Of a stretch of 13,603 bases of DNA, positions 1-8,158 are shown one piece after another. The position numbers and the translations under genes were made by a program. The stretch spans positions 1 to 13,603 of the forward strand of contig JBBPTG010000432.1 of the NCBI GenBank assembly GCA_038093975.1. The letters run 5' to 3'. Source of the stretch: Chalciporus piperatus. Taxonomy: Eukaryota > Basidiomycota > Agaricomycetes > Boletales > Boletaceae. The notes below the pieces were generated by a model that worked only from the letters and a program-made list of their open reading frames with translations, did not search any database and was not told where the DNA came from. How positions within the stretch are numbered: the stretch's first letter is position 1; every line of letters begins with the position of its first letter.

Positions 1-352
1 ACCGAAAAGGTATAAAGAGTGATGTTTTACGCTCTTACTCTCCATTCACATCCATCATTGAAACAATCATCACAATGAACTCACACGCCTTCGCCGCTGT
101 CGTTCGCAATGTCGTCGCTCGCAACTATCGCAATGCTCGCACTCGCAGATACGTTGTCATCATCACATGCTGTTTTGCATTTCAACTATTCCAATTTCGG
201 ATTCTGAGAATCCTACCACCCATCACAATCATCATGATCCTCGATATCATCATCATCATCGCTGTTCATTGCACAATGTTCGTGCTTCTTCACAGGTTGA
301 TATCCTTGCAAGGTCTTGATCGTCTGGAATACGATCCATAGAGAGGAGGTAG
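1..352 (+). other. Probable 3' internal end of an LTR element
   Basis: No convincing protein is encoded here. An 88-codon ORF (75-341) exists but is low complexity, with an Arg-rich part and an Ile run produced by an (atc)n tract near 246-263. The stretch ends in a purine-rich tract (341-352), followed at once by TGTTACG, the usual arrangement of polypurine tract and 3' LTR. I infer that this is the non-coding or decayed 3' end of a retrotransposon whose body lies outside the window. Confidence 0.35.
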
Positions 353-556
353 TGTTACGAACGCTCAGTTCCTTATCCTAGTCTTTCCTACACTTACTAC
401 GTTTCTCTTTCACTTTTGCACTTAGTCGCTTTCTCTCCCTTTTCTGTTATCTTATCTTATCAAGATCACATCACGTGACCTGCTGACATCAGCTAGGTCT
501 AGCCTTTCGCTTACGTAACGTGGCTGTGCGTGGCTGTGCATCTTCCTCACTGTCCA

Positions 557-688
557 TGACTCATACCGAGTCACCATGACTCAGACTCTTATTGACTCAT
601 TATGACTCACCGTGACTCATACTGACTCACGCTGACTCATCTCGCTTCCTAGTCATATACGCTATTGGCTGTTACTCGCCATGACTCA
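557..688. promoter_or_regulatory. Cluster of eight TGACTCA (Gcn4/AP-1-type) sites
   Basis: Exact TGACTCA heptamers start at 557, 577, 593, 603, 613, 623, 633 and 682. Those from 593 to 633 are spaced exactly 10 bp, about one helical turn. Degenerate TAGTCAT copies continue at about 651, 693 and 703. TGACTCA is the consensus of Gcn4/CPC1-class bZIP regulators of amino-acid starvation in fungi. The cluster lies about 70-200 bp upstream of a TATA box (754), a natural position for an LTR enhancer. Binding is inferred; the repeat itself is directly visible. Confidence 0.75.
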
Positions 689-753
689 TATCTAGTCATA
701 CCTAGTCATATAGTTAAGGTTTAGCCACAACATGTACAAACACTGTCAATAGT

Positions 754-761
754 ATATAAAC
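754..761 (+). promoter_or_regulatory. TATA box of LTR-like region
   Basis: TATATAAA lies within the 14-bp block that recurs at 4122-4135. The sequence after it is CT-rich, as at fungal transcription starts. Confidence 0.55.
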
Positions 762-936
762 CCGGGTTGACAAGCACTGGCTCTCCAGTCTTGTTCTCCT
801 GGAGTTTCCTCTTCTTGAACTTCATGGGCCAAGCGCTCCTGCTTGCCTAGTCTGATCCTCAGCTCTAGTTACTGAGTTGATGTGGTTCCACTAGGGCATG
901 TTGTCTGATGATAGCGCTAGCTCTTGATTGAGTTGA

Positions 937-2900
937 GTCGTTTCACTCATACCTCCAGATCATTCTGTTGAGGATCTCGTCGACCACCTGGGTCAACTCC
1001 ACATAGGTCCGGAACCTCCTGCTCCTGCTCCTGCTCCTGCCCCTCATCCTGCTCCCATTCCTGTTCCTATTCCTCTCCCTATCCCTCCTGCTCTAGTTCG
1101 AAGTCCATCTCCGAAACAACCTCCTGCACAAGTCGTAGCAGGAGTTCGAAGGAGCAATCAGAACCGTCGAACAGCAAACCGAAATTGAGACTACCAGCGC
1201 ACCCTTGATGAGGAAGCCACACGTCGAGCTGAATGCCAGGACGTCCAACAGGAACAACTGGAACTCCCTGCGGAAGTACTTCCTGAAAACGCGGAAGCTC
1301 CGGATCCAGATTTGGACATTCCAAAAGCATTCTATGCTTCTCAGGAAAGGCTCCAGGAGCATATCTTTGCAGGAGCCGCTGACGCAACCCAGGAAGAACA
1401 CCTTCCTAACACTATCAAGGAAGCTTATGCAGGTTCTAACGCAGACCAGTGGAGATCCACTGTTGAGGAGGAACTCCTCAGCTTAAACACCAACCATGTC
1501 TACGAAACCGTCCCCATTCCATCCGGAGTCAATCCAATCACTTCCAAGCCCGTGTTCCACATCAAACACGATCAGAACGGCATGATCGAACAATACAAGG
1601 TCCAGATTGTTGCTCAAGGCTTTACCCAGCATGAAGGAGTTGACTATCAGGAAGTATTTGCTCCCGTAGCAAACCTCGATTCCGTCTGTACCATCATTGA
1701 CTTTGCTGCGAAGCATAACTTGGAACTGGACCAAATGGATGTTTCCACCGCATATCTCAACAGAGAGCTCGAGGAGGAGTTGTACCTCCTACCTCCGGAC
1801 AGTGTTCCCATTCCTTCCGGATGCTGTTGGAGACTCAGACGCTCCCTATATGGCCTTCAACAAGCCGGACGTACTTGGAACAAAACCCTGGACAAAAAGC
1901 TTGGAGAACTCAGATTCACCAGACTCGACGCAGAGACCTGCCTTTACGTCCTTCGGAAAGATGGACAGGTCTGTTTCCTTGTTGTGTATGTCAACAATCT
2001 TCGCAGCCACCTCCAGGGGTTTCATCAACTCCTGTAAGGAGGCCCTCTCCGCTGCATTCAAAATGCACGATCTTGGAGAAGCCAAGTACATCCTGGGAAT
2101 CAAAATCCGTAGTGACCGGAAACTTTGCACTATCTCCTTGAGTCAATCCCAGTATGCTTGCACCATTCTAGAGCGAACTGGAATGTCTAACTCTGCTCCC
2201 GTCTGGACTCCTATGGTCCATGGCATACATCATGCTTGGAACACGTCCAGATATCGTGTACACCGTTGGACACCTCGCCCGTTACAGTTCCGCACCCAAG
2301 ATGTGCCATTGGGAAGCTGCAAAGTGTGTCCTCCGTTACGTTCAAGTTCGAGCAACTTCAGACATGGAACTTCGGTACGACGGAACTGATGTTTCCTTGG
2401 ATCAGGACTTCTATGGATACTCTGACGCTGGATGGTCACAGGACCCAGACAACTCCTGTTCCACTTCCGGATTCCTGTTCCTCAGTAATCGCAATGCCAT
2501 TTCCTGGTCCAGCAAACAGCAGAGCATGGTCGCACTGTCTACCACGGAATCAGAGTACATCGGACTCAGTCTCGCTGGACAGCACCTCGCCTGGCTCCGG
2601 ACCTTCTTTGCAGAGATTGGACACCCTCAGAAGGGCCCAACAATGCTCAACTGCAATAACCAGGCCGCCATCATCCTTTCCCGTGATCCTCAGTTCCGAG
2701 CTCGAACCAAGCATATCAAACGGAAGTACCACTTCATCCGGGACGACTTGGTTGCGACCGGAGAAGCAGTTATCCAATATGTTCCTACTGGGGACATGGT
2801 CGCTGACATCCTTACCAAGCCTCTCGTCAGGGAGCAACACTGGAAGTTCGTTCGTGGGATGGGATTACGATTGCGCGCGAGTGGGAGTGTCAAAATATAG
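937..2900 (+). pseudogene. Ty1/copia pol remnant: reverse transcriptase and RNase H
   Basis: This is the 3' half of a copia polyprotein; gag, protease and integrase are absent. Frame 1 opens at 937 and passes through a Pro/Ala-rich linker (about 1012-1110), typical of the segment between integrase and RT, to a TGA at 1186-1188. The RVT_2-type reverse transcriptase then runs from 1189 to about 2000. Landmarks are VAQGFTQHEGVDYQEVFAPV, the first catalytic Asp in QMDVSTAYL (Asp codon 1738-1740) and SLYGLQQA. The second catalytic motif, normally YVDD, reads YVNN (1987-1998). Right after it the frame shifts to frame 2 (near 2000), continuing with HDLGEAKYILGIKI. At 2213-2223 there is a jump to frame 3 with loss of the segment expected between TPM and MLGTRPDI. 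RNase H (2220-2900) keeps YSDAGW, STTESEY and ILTKPL. The copy cannot make an active enzyme. Confidence 0.95.
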
Positions 2901-3154
2901 TCCAATCTGTGTCTATCCGCTCCTTTCCGCTTCCGGATAACCCCTATCCATTTCCGGATACTTCTGGATGCATTCCGTGTTTAATCTGATGTTTCCAATG
3001 CCCGGAACGCACAGAAACATCTCTGGATTCCTTGGAACAGATTCCTTTTCAATTCATATGTTCTCCTATATGTCATTCACTTGTCTATTCCATTTCGTGA
3101 CATCTCTGTTCACCATTCTCCCTTTCTATTCTTATCCCTGTCAAGTCCTTGACA
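2888..3154 (+). mobile_element. Probable 3' LTR of the copia element
   Basis: It begins TGTCAAAAT directly after GTGGGAG at the very end of pol, the normal junction in copia elements, and overlaps the last pol codons. It ends CTTGACA at 3154, giving terminal TGTCA/TGACA inverted 5-mers and a length of 267 bp, within the usual copia LTR range. Two copies of TTCCGGATA lie inside, near 2930 and 2952. No second copy is available here to confirm the ends, because the 5' LTR of this element is lost. Confidence 0.5.
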
Positions 3155-3817
3155 TTTCTTGATTCCTTTGCACCTGGAATCGGTTATTCCAGACCGGAGT
3201 CGTGTCAAATTGTTCCGAGCACATCTCCACCCATCTACTTAAACTCCTTGTCTCACTTCCAGAGCACCTCAGTTGTTTCTGCCTCTCTTGGGCATCCGCT
3301 GAGTTCATTTAGTTTTCATATTTGCCATTGACCAGGATATTCTTGCTCTTCAACACAGATTCCCCCTTGGAGTCTCTGGTTGTACACAAAGTTTCCATAG
3401 CGCTATCTATCACATACTTATATCCCCGGCAGGAGAGAAGGCGATTCGAGAGAACATTGATGATCAGGTACATGAACACTGACAAAGCAATAGGGCTGCT
3501 AGAGGTATCCCAGAAGACGTTAGTATTCATATTCAGGAGAGAGTATCAACCTCGGGTCCTAGTCTCCACACTTGCCGCACTAAGTCTCGTGCTCCCACTA
3601 GGAAGCTTCATCCAGATCAGGCTTTGGCTCTCCCTCTTGATTACATACCTCATCTCAGGCCACGTAATACTCTCAGACGACCTTCACATTATCTTTGACT
3701 TCACATATATCCTTGTATCACACAGAAATTGTGTTGTAACCCCGCCTACTACTCCTTCCCTATCCCCAATTAAATCACAAGCAGAAGAGAAAAACGATAG
3801 GGATTCATTACCAGGAT
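3155..3817. other. Intergenic stretch with a faint decayed reading frame
   Basis: No recognised gene. A frame-1 ORF (3322-3825, 167 codons) has a biased, membrane-like composition and no recognisable motif. Frame 3 reads more protein-like from about 3303 to 3695 with only one internal stop (TGA 3480-3482), including segments such as AGEKAIRENIDDQVHEH and LHPDQALALPLDYIPHLR. This may be the remnant of an unidentified transposon or host ORF; I cannot name it. Confidence 0.25.
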
Positions 3818-4269
3818 TGTTATAGTATTTAAAAACTTTTCAAACTTTTGCCTACAACGGTATTTAAACACTTGACTTTGTCTACAAGTTAGGGGTCAAG
3901 CCGGATTCACCTTTATCCGCTCCGGTAGTCCCTGTAGCATTACATAATCTATTACATAATCAGGTCATGTGACAAAGGTCCAGACTCAGATGAGTCAGCA
4001 ATGATATCATGGCCTAGACCCTAATCCGTACCTGGTACCTTTTCTTATCTATCGTCCCATTTACCTTATCTATCTTTTCCTTTGTGATTTCCCTATTCGG
4101 CTGTTGGTCTGTGCGCACTTCTCAATAGTATATAAGTAGCCTTGTACTTATCACAGACCCCAGTCTAATCCATTTGTTGCTTCACTACAATTAAGTTTTA
4201 GTACTCAGCTTATCCTTCGCAAGGTCTAGTGTTGCCTAAGTCCCCGCTGTGTTGTGAGCAATCATAACA
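3818..4269 (+). mobile_element. Candidate 5' LTR of the gypsy element
   Basis: The segment starts TGTTATAG and ends CATAACA, giving terminal TGTTA/TAACA inverted 5-mers and a length of 452 bp. A TATA box (4129-4136) sits about 130 bp before the right end. A TGAGTCA site (about 3990) echoes the TGACTCA cluster of the first LTR, and 14 bp around the TATA box are identical to it. Two bases after the end comes TGGATTAGAC, which could be a primer-binding site because such sites usually start TGG; I cannot match it to a tRNA. The gypsy gag lies about 490 bp downstream in the expected order. The paired LTR is not in the window. Confidence 0.5.
4129..4136 (+). promoter_or_regulatory. TATA box of the gypsy LTR candidate
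   Basis: TATATAAG lies within the TCAATAGTATATAA block shared exactly with 747-760. It is followed by CT-rich sequence. Confidence 0.5.
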
Positions 4270-4758
4270 CTTGGATTAGACTTGAAAACACCGCCTGGAC
4301 TCTAGGGCTAAAGAGTGGATCTATAAGCATCGGTTGCATACGTGACACACAGGAGAAAACAACTCTGTCCACTGTTGCATATATGGTCGTCCGCCGTCTA
4401 AATATGGATAATGTTGCTTCACCCCATAGTGCACTAGGGGCTCTTTCGTGGTTCGAGACATCTTGGGGTCCGCTTAGGCGCTAGCCCTCTGACTGTAGAC
4501 ACCACGCAGGTTCACGTGAATACCTGTTGACGTCACGCATTCGCCTTTTGGCTATTCAATTCTCTTGGGCCAGTCTTTAGTGCCCCGTTTCTGTTACCCT
4601 CCGTATATTAGTTTTTGATTCGAAGACCAAGTTGGGGTGGTGCCCAATTGTTAAGGACGACAAGGTAAAAGTGCGTCGCCACCCCCTTGGCTGAGTCATA
4701 TGTAAAGATGTAAGCCGGCAGCACCACCGAGGTACAAAAATAGAAAACAAATAAATAA
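4270..4758 (+). other. Leader between LTR candidate and gag, partly structured
   Basis: There is no convincing gene; a 76-codon ORF (4254-4484) has no recognisable content. The stretch holds a palindromic E-box TTCACGTGAA (4511-4520) inside imperfect arms CAGGT/ACCTG (4507-4526), and a perfect CRE TGACGTCA (4528-4535) immediately after. From 4627 to 4690 an extended hairpin can be drawn. It is followed by an A-rich tract (about 4735-4762) with in-frame stops at 4741 and 4756 just before the gag frame opens. Confidence 0.4.
4507..4535. promoter_or_regulatory. Adjacent E-box palindrome and CRE site
   Basis: CACGTG (4513-4518) lies in the 10-bp palindrome TTCACGTGAA and is followed after a few bases by the full CRE octamer TGACGTCA (4528-4535). 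These are classic bHLH and bZIP targets. A regulatory role is inferred from motif identity and from their place in a retrotransposon leader. Confidence 0.35.
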
Positions 4759-5877
4759 AAAACTTGTACCAAGTTCCGTTTATGGTGGGCGCAGATCAAC
4801 ACCTGGCAGTCGGTCCATACGTGGAGAAACAACAAGGTTCGAGCGCTGGCAGTTCTATCACGCCTTGAAGGAAAAGTGGCTGGGTACGCCCAGATCATGA
4901 TAGAACAGTGGTCTCGATTCGAGCTACTACCACCACCACCACCACCAGAAGTAGAAGGCAAAGTAGCACTGGAGCCGGATCGGGAACCCATGGGAATGAG
5001 AGCATGGCCAGAGTGGGCAATTTTCTCACAACTCCTCAAAGCCTATTTCCAGATTGATGTTCTCGCCCACGAGAGTCTTCGGAAGTTTGAAGCATTGAAG
5101 CAGGCTGGGAAACCTGTGGATATCTTCATTCAGGAGTTTGAGTTGCTGAAGGCGGAATTGGAGATAGCAGATGCTCATGCCAAAGAGCTTCTGAAAGAAG
5201 CAATAGATTACAAGGTCTATTACCAGGCGCAAATCAACACCAATGTTGATGAGCAAAATTTCCACGACACGCTAGATACCTATCGAAAGTTAGGTCGTAC
5301 TTTCGAGCGTATCGTTGTCGAACGTGGTGCACCAGTCAGGCAAGCACCAGCTCACACGCCAAGGCCTTCCCCATCATATCCGTATCTCCCCCCTCGTTAC
5401 CCGATTGCATCTCGTCCACTCCTGCGTCTCCCCACTCCGTATGCGGGTTCCCGTTTCACTCCCACAGGCACCCAGCCTAGACGCGAAGCTCCGATGGATC
5501 TCTCGGCACAGCAAATGCCAAGAGCTCCCATTCGGGGAAACTGTTTCAATTGCGACCAGCCAGGTCATTTTGCAATCACGTGCCCAAAGCCCCACAGGCC
5601 ACGTCAGAGACAAGTTGTTATGTGGGATCCATACTCTCAACAATACATTGAACATTCCCTGCCGTTTGACAACTGGCAGATGCCCTTTGCAGGTACCATC
5701 CCTGCACCCTACCCTCCCAATCCTTCCCCCTACCCCGCTGGTCCGTCATCCAGCACAAGTTACATGTCACATCAAACGGCATACACCAACCAAGAAGCGG
5801 AAGTGTACTGGCACAACCGTATTGAGTCAGAAGCTAAGGCACAGGCAGTCGAAGCTTTAAAAGGAAGCAGCCAATGA
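4759..5877 (+). pseudogene. Ty3/gypsy Gag with CCHC zinc knuckle, 5' end missing
   Basis: Gag forms the virus-like particle and binds RNA in LTR retrotransposons. The frame opens after TAA 4756-4758 with the capsid-type segment KFRLWWAQINTW and continues through EALKQAGKPVDIFIQEFELL, typical of the retrotransposon gag domain. No in-frame ATG occurs before about 4897, so the N-terminus is lost or lies upstream of an insertion. A proline run (4928-4949) comes from a CCA microsatellite. The Pro-rich linker is followed by a perfect zinc knuckle CFNCDQPGHFAITC (5542-5583) and a Pro/Tyr-rich tail. The stop overlaps the next start as ATGA. The frame is otherwise intact over 1.1 kb, so this copy is younger or better kept than the copia remnant. 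Confidence 0.88.
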
Positions 5878-6377
5878 GAGAGATGGGTTCTCAAAGGCAC
5901 GGACTTAGCTTACCAAAGGGTTGTATTAGTACCGATGTTTGTGTTTCGTTTAAATATGACTTTTCTTTGTCTTCTGAAAGGGCGTCCCCTAGTGGCGTGG
6001 CGACAGAAGTAAAACAATTTGTGCTTAATTCCCTTAAGGTAAATTACTTGAAAAAAGAAATCCCATCAAAAATACATATAAGGAATCAGAATCGGAAGAA
6101 CGAGCTGAATCTCGCTATTACAATTATGTATGACAAAGGGGAGCAATGGAAGAAAATGGAGTTTGCGGCTCTATTGGATTCCGGCGCAACCGAAACTTTC
6201 ATAGATAAATCGTTCTGTGAGAGACATGGTTTGACACTGGAAGAACTTCCTTTTCCTATTCCAGTGTACAACGCCGTCGGCTCAGAGGGAGCGATAGGCG
6301 GTATCACTCACAAGGTTTCGCTTGTTTTAGGACACAAAGGACATTTTGAACATATGGGAGCCCATTCAGCTCGTTAG
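5874..6377 (+). pseudogene. Ty3/gypsy aspartic protease ORF, truncated pol
   Basis: The start ATG at 5874 overlaps the gag stop (ATGA), one frame back from gag. Of 167 codons, the first 90 or so are linker. The retropepsin core follows, with LDSGATETFID giving the catalytic Asp at residue 102 of DSGAT, then an AVGSEGAIGGIT flap-like segment. Normal gypsy pol would continue with the end of protease, RT, RNase H and integrase. Here homology stops after about VLGHKGHFEHMG (near 6350) and a stop follows in unrelated GGCCGAT-rich sequence. The element is therefore cut at this point and cannot transpose by itself. Confidence 0.85.
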
Positions 6378-6759
6378 GCCGTACAGCAAGGCCAGCCGAT
6401 CACCAATTAGGCCGTGCTCTACTGGCCGGCTAAGGATTGGCCGCTGGTGTATGGTCACATAGGTTAGGGATCGGCTAGTAATAGAATGTACACATAGAGT
6501 AGGGATCAGCCAATGTACCATTTTGCCCTGGCAGTGGGAATGGCCAACACAAAGGTTCCCTGAGGTAGGACCTGGCCGACTGGTGCTAATTACCCAGTCC
6601 TGCCTGCATCAGGGTTCGGCCCATAGAGAATAGGGATAGGCCGATGTGTAAACCCTCCATGTGTAGGGAGCGGCCGATGCAGGAAATGTTTAGGGGTGGG
6701 CATTGGCCACTGAATCGTGTCTCCTACAGCAGGCATGGCCCGATAGATTGAGTGTCAAT
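6378..6759. repeat. Degenerate left flank of the minisatellite
   Basis: No gene here. The sequence is made of diverged copies of the array's core, with GGCCGAT/GGCCGAC and TAGGGAT fragments recurring at irregular distances (for example near 6399, 6435, 6465, 6505, 6570 and 6639). It grades into the regular array to the right, as expected at an old edge of a tandem array that is no longer homogenised. Confidence 0.7.
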
Positions 6760-8141
6760 GGGTAGGGATGGGCCGATGCAATGATGTCCATCTGTAGGGA
6801 TGGGCCGATGCCACCCGCCTCAGTAGGTAGGGATTGGCCGATGTATAGTTTGTTGATGCATAGGAATGGGCCGATGCATTGAGCCTCAATGTGTAGGAAT
6901 GGGCCGATGCATTGAGCCTCAATGCGTAGGGATGGGCCGATGCAATCAGCGTCGATGTGTAGGAATAGGCCAATGGGTTGAGCCTCAATGCGTAGGGATG
7001 GGCCGATATACCGATTGTCACTAGGTACGGATGGGCCGATGCAATCAGCGTCGATGTGTAGGAATGGGCCAATGGGTTGAGCCTCAATGCGTAGGGATGG
7101 GCCGATATAGCGATTGTCACTAGGTAGGCATGGGCCGATGCAATCAGCGTCGATGTGTAGGAATGGGCCCATGGGTTGAGCCTCAATGCGTAGGAATGGG
7201 CCAATGGGTTGAGCCTCAATGCATAGGGATGGGCCGATATACCTATTGTCACTAGGAAGGCATGGGCCGATGCAATCAGTGTCAATGTGTAGGAATGGGC
7301 CAATGGGTTGAGCCTCAATGGGTAGGGATGGGCCGATATACCTAGTGTCACTAGGTAGGAATGGGCCGATGCAATCAGCATCGATGTGTAGGGATGGGCC
7401 GATGCATTCAGCCTCAATGCGTAGGGATGGGCCGATATACCTAGTGTTACTAGGTAGGCATGGGCCGATGCAATCAGTGTCGATGTGTAGGAATGGGCCC
7501 ATGGGTTGAGCCTCAATGCGTAGGAATGGGCCAATGGGTTGAGCCTCAATGCGTAGGGATGGGCCGATGAAATCAGTGTCAATGTGTAGGAATGGGCCAA
7601 TGGGTTGAGCCTCAATGGGTAGGGATGGGCCGATATACCTAGTGTTACTAGGTAGGCATGGGCCGATGCAATCAGCGTCGATGTGTAGGAATGGGCCCAT
7701 GGGTTGAGCCTCAATGCGTAGGAATGGGCCAATGGGTTGAGCCTCAATGGGTAGGGATGGGCCGATATACCTAGTGTCACTAGGTAGGGATGGGCCGATG
7801 CAATCAGCATCGATGTGTAATGTGTAGGGATGGGCCGATGCATTCAGCCTCAATGCGTAGGGATGGGCCGATATACCTAGTGTTACTAGGAAGGCATGCA
7901 ATCAGTGTCAATGTGTAGGAATGGGCCAATGGGTTGAGCCTCAATGGGTAGGGATGGGCCGATATACCTAGTGTCACTAGGTAGGGATGGGCCGATGCAA
8001 TCAGCGTCGATGTGTAGGGATGGGCCGATGCATTCAGCCTCAATGGGTAGGGATGCGCCGATATACCTAGTGTCACTAGGCAGGCATGGGCCGATGTAAA
8101 GTTAGTCCATTGGTAGGGATAAGCCAATGTGATCAGTGTCA
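6760..8141. repeat. 33-bp minisatellite, about 40 units, with higher-order structure
   Basis: The unit is 33 bp with a constant half TAGGGATGGGCCGAT (variants GGAATGGGCCAAT, GGCATGGGCC) and a variable half of three main types. Type A is ATACCTAGTGTCACTAGG, type B is GGGTTGAGCCTCAATG, and type C is GCAATCAGCGTCGATGTG. The types alternate in recurring orders, making blocks of 3-4 monomers (about 99-132 bp). Two indels break the phase: a 7-bp insertion near 7819 and an 8-bp deletion near 7896. The array reaches to within about 20 bp of the stop codon of the gene to its right. The minus strand carries open frames of 403 and 362 codons through the array; these follow from the unit length being a multiple of 3. 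Confidence 0.97.
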
Positions 8142-8158
8142 ATATTATATGGCCTACA

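Larger units (their letters stand above)
353..936 (+). mobile_element. LTR-like sequence (start well marked, end uncertain)
   Basis: It starts with TGTTACGAACG directly after a purine tract. It contains a U3-like, pyrimidine-rich and site-rich part, a palindromic E-box TCACGTGA (471-478), a cluster of TGACTCA sites, and a TATA box (754-761) followed by a CT-rich stretch typical of a fungal transcription start. The block at 747-760 is identical over 14 bp to the TATA block of the second LTR candidate (4122-4135), so the two are probably related LTR families. I see no clean CA terminus. The right edge is drawn where the copia pol frame opens, so the LTR may be truncated. Confidence 0.5.

Noticed and set aside
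75..341. 88-codon ORF
   Set aside because: Low complexity, Ile run from an (atc)n tract, ends at a polypurine tract before an LTR-like start; no recognisable protein.
3322..3825. 167-codon plus-strand ORF
   Set aside because: Composition and lack of motifs are not convincing, another frame reads more protein-like, and it runs into the LTR candidate at 3818.
4641..4700. A tRNA gene suggested by the D-arm-like TGCCCAATTGTTAAGG
   Set aside because: No GGTTCGANTCC B-box at the required distance and no complete cloverleaf. A GGTTCGA at about 4835 is far too distant and lies within gag.
4608..5039. 143-codon minus-strand ORF
   Set aside because: Antisense shadow of the gypsy gag; its Gly/Ser run is just the complement of the CCA microsatellite.
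6690..7901. 403-codon minus-strand ORF of 11-residue repeats, and a second 362-codon frame over the same DNA
   Set aside because: Unit length 33 is a multiple of 3, so any stop-free unit gives long ORFs. Two minus frames are open at once, indels at about 7819 and 7896 break them, and neither shows a promoter or intron context.
6760..8141. CRISPR-like array
   Set aside because: Regular 33-bp spacing, but the variable halves are recurring monomer types rather than unique spacers, and the context is eukaryotic.
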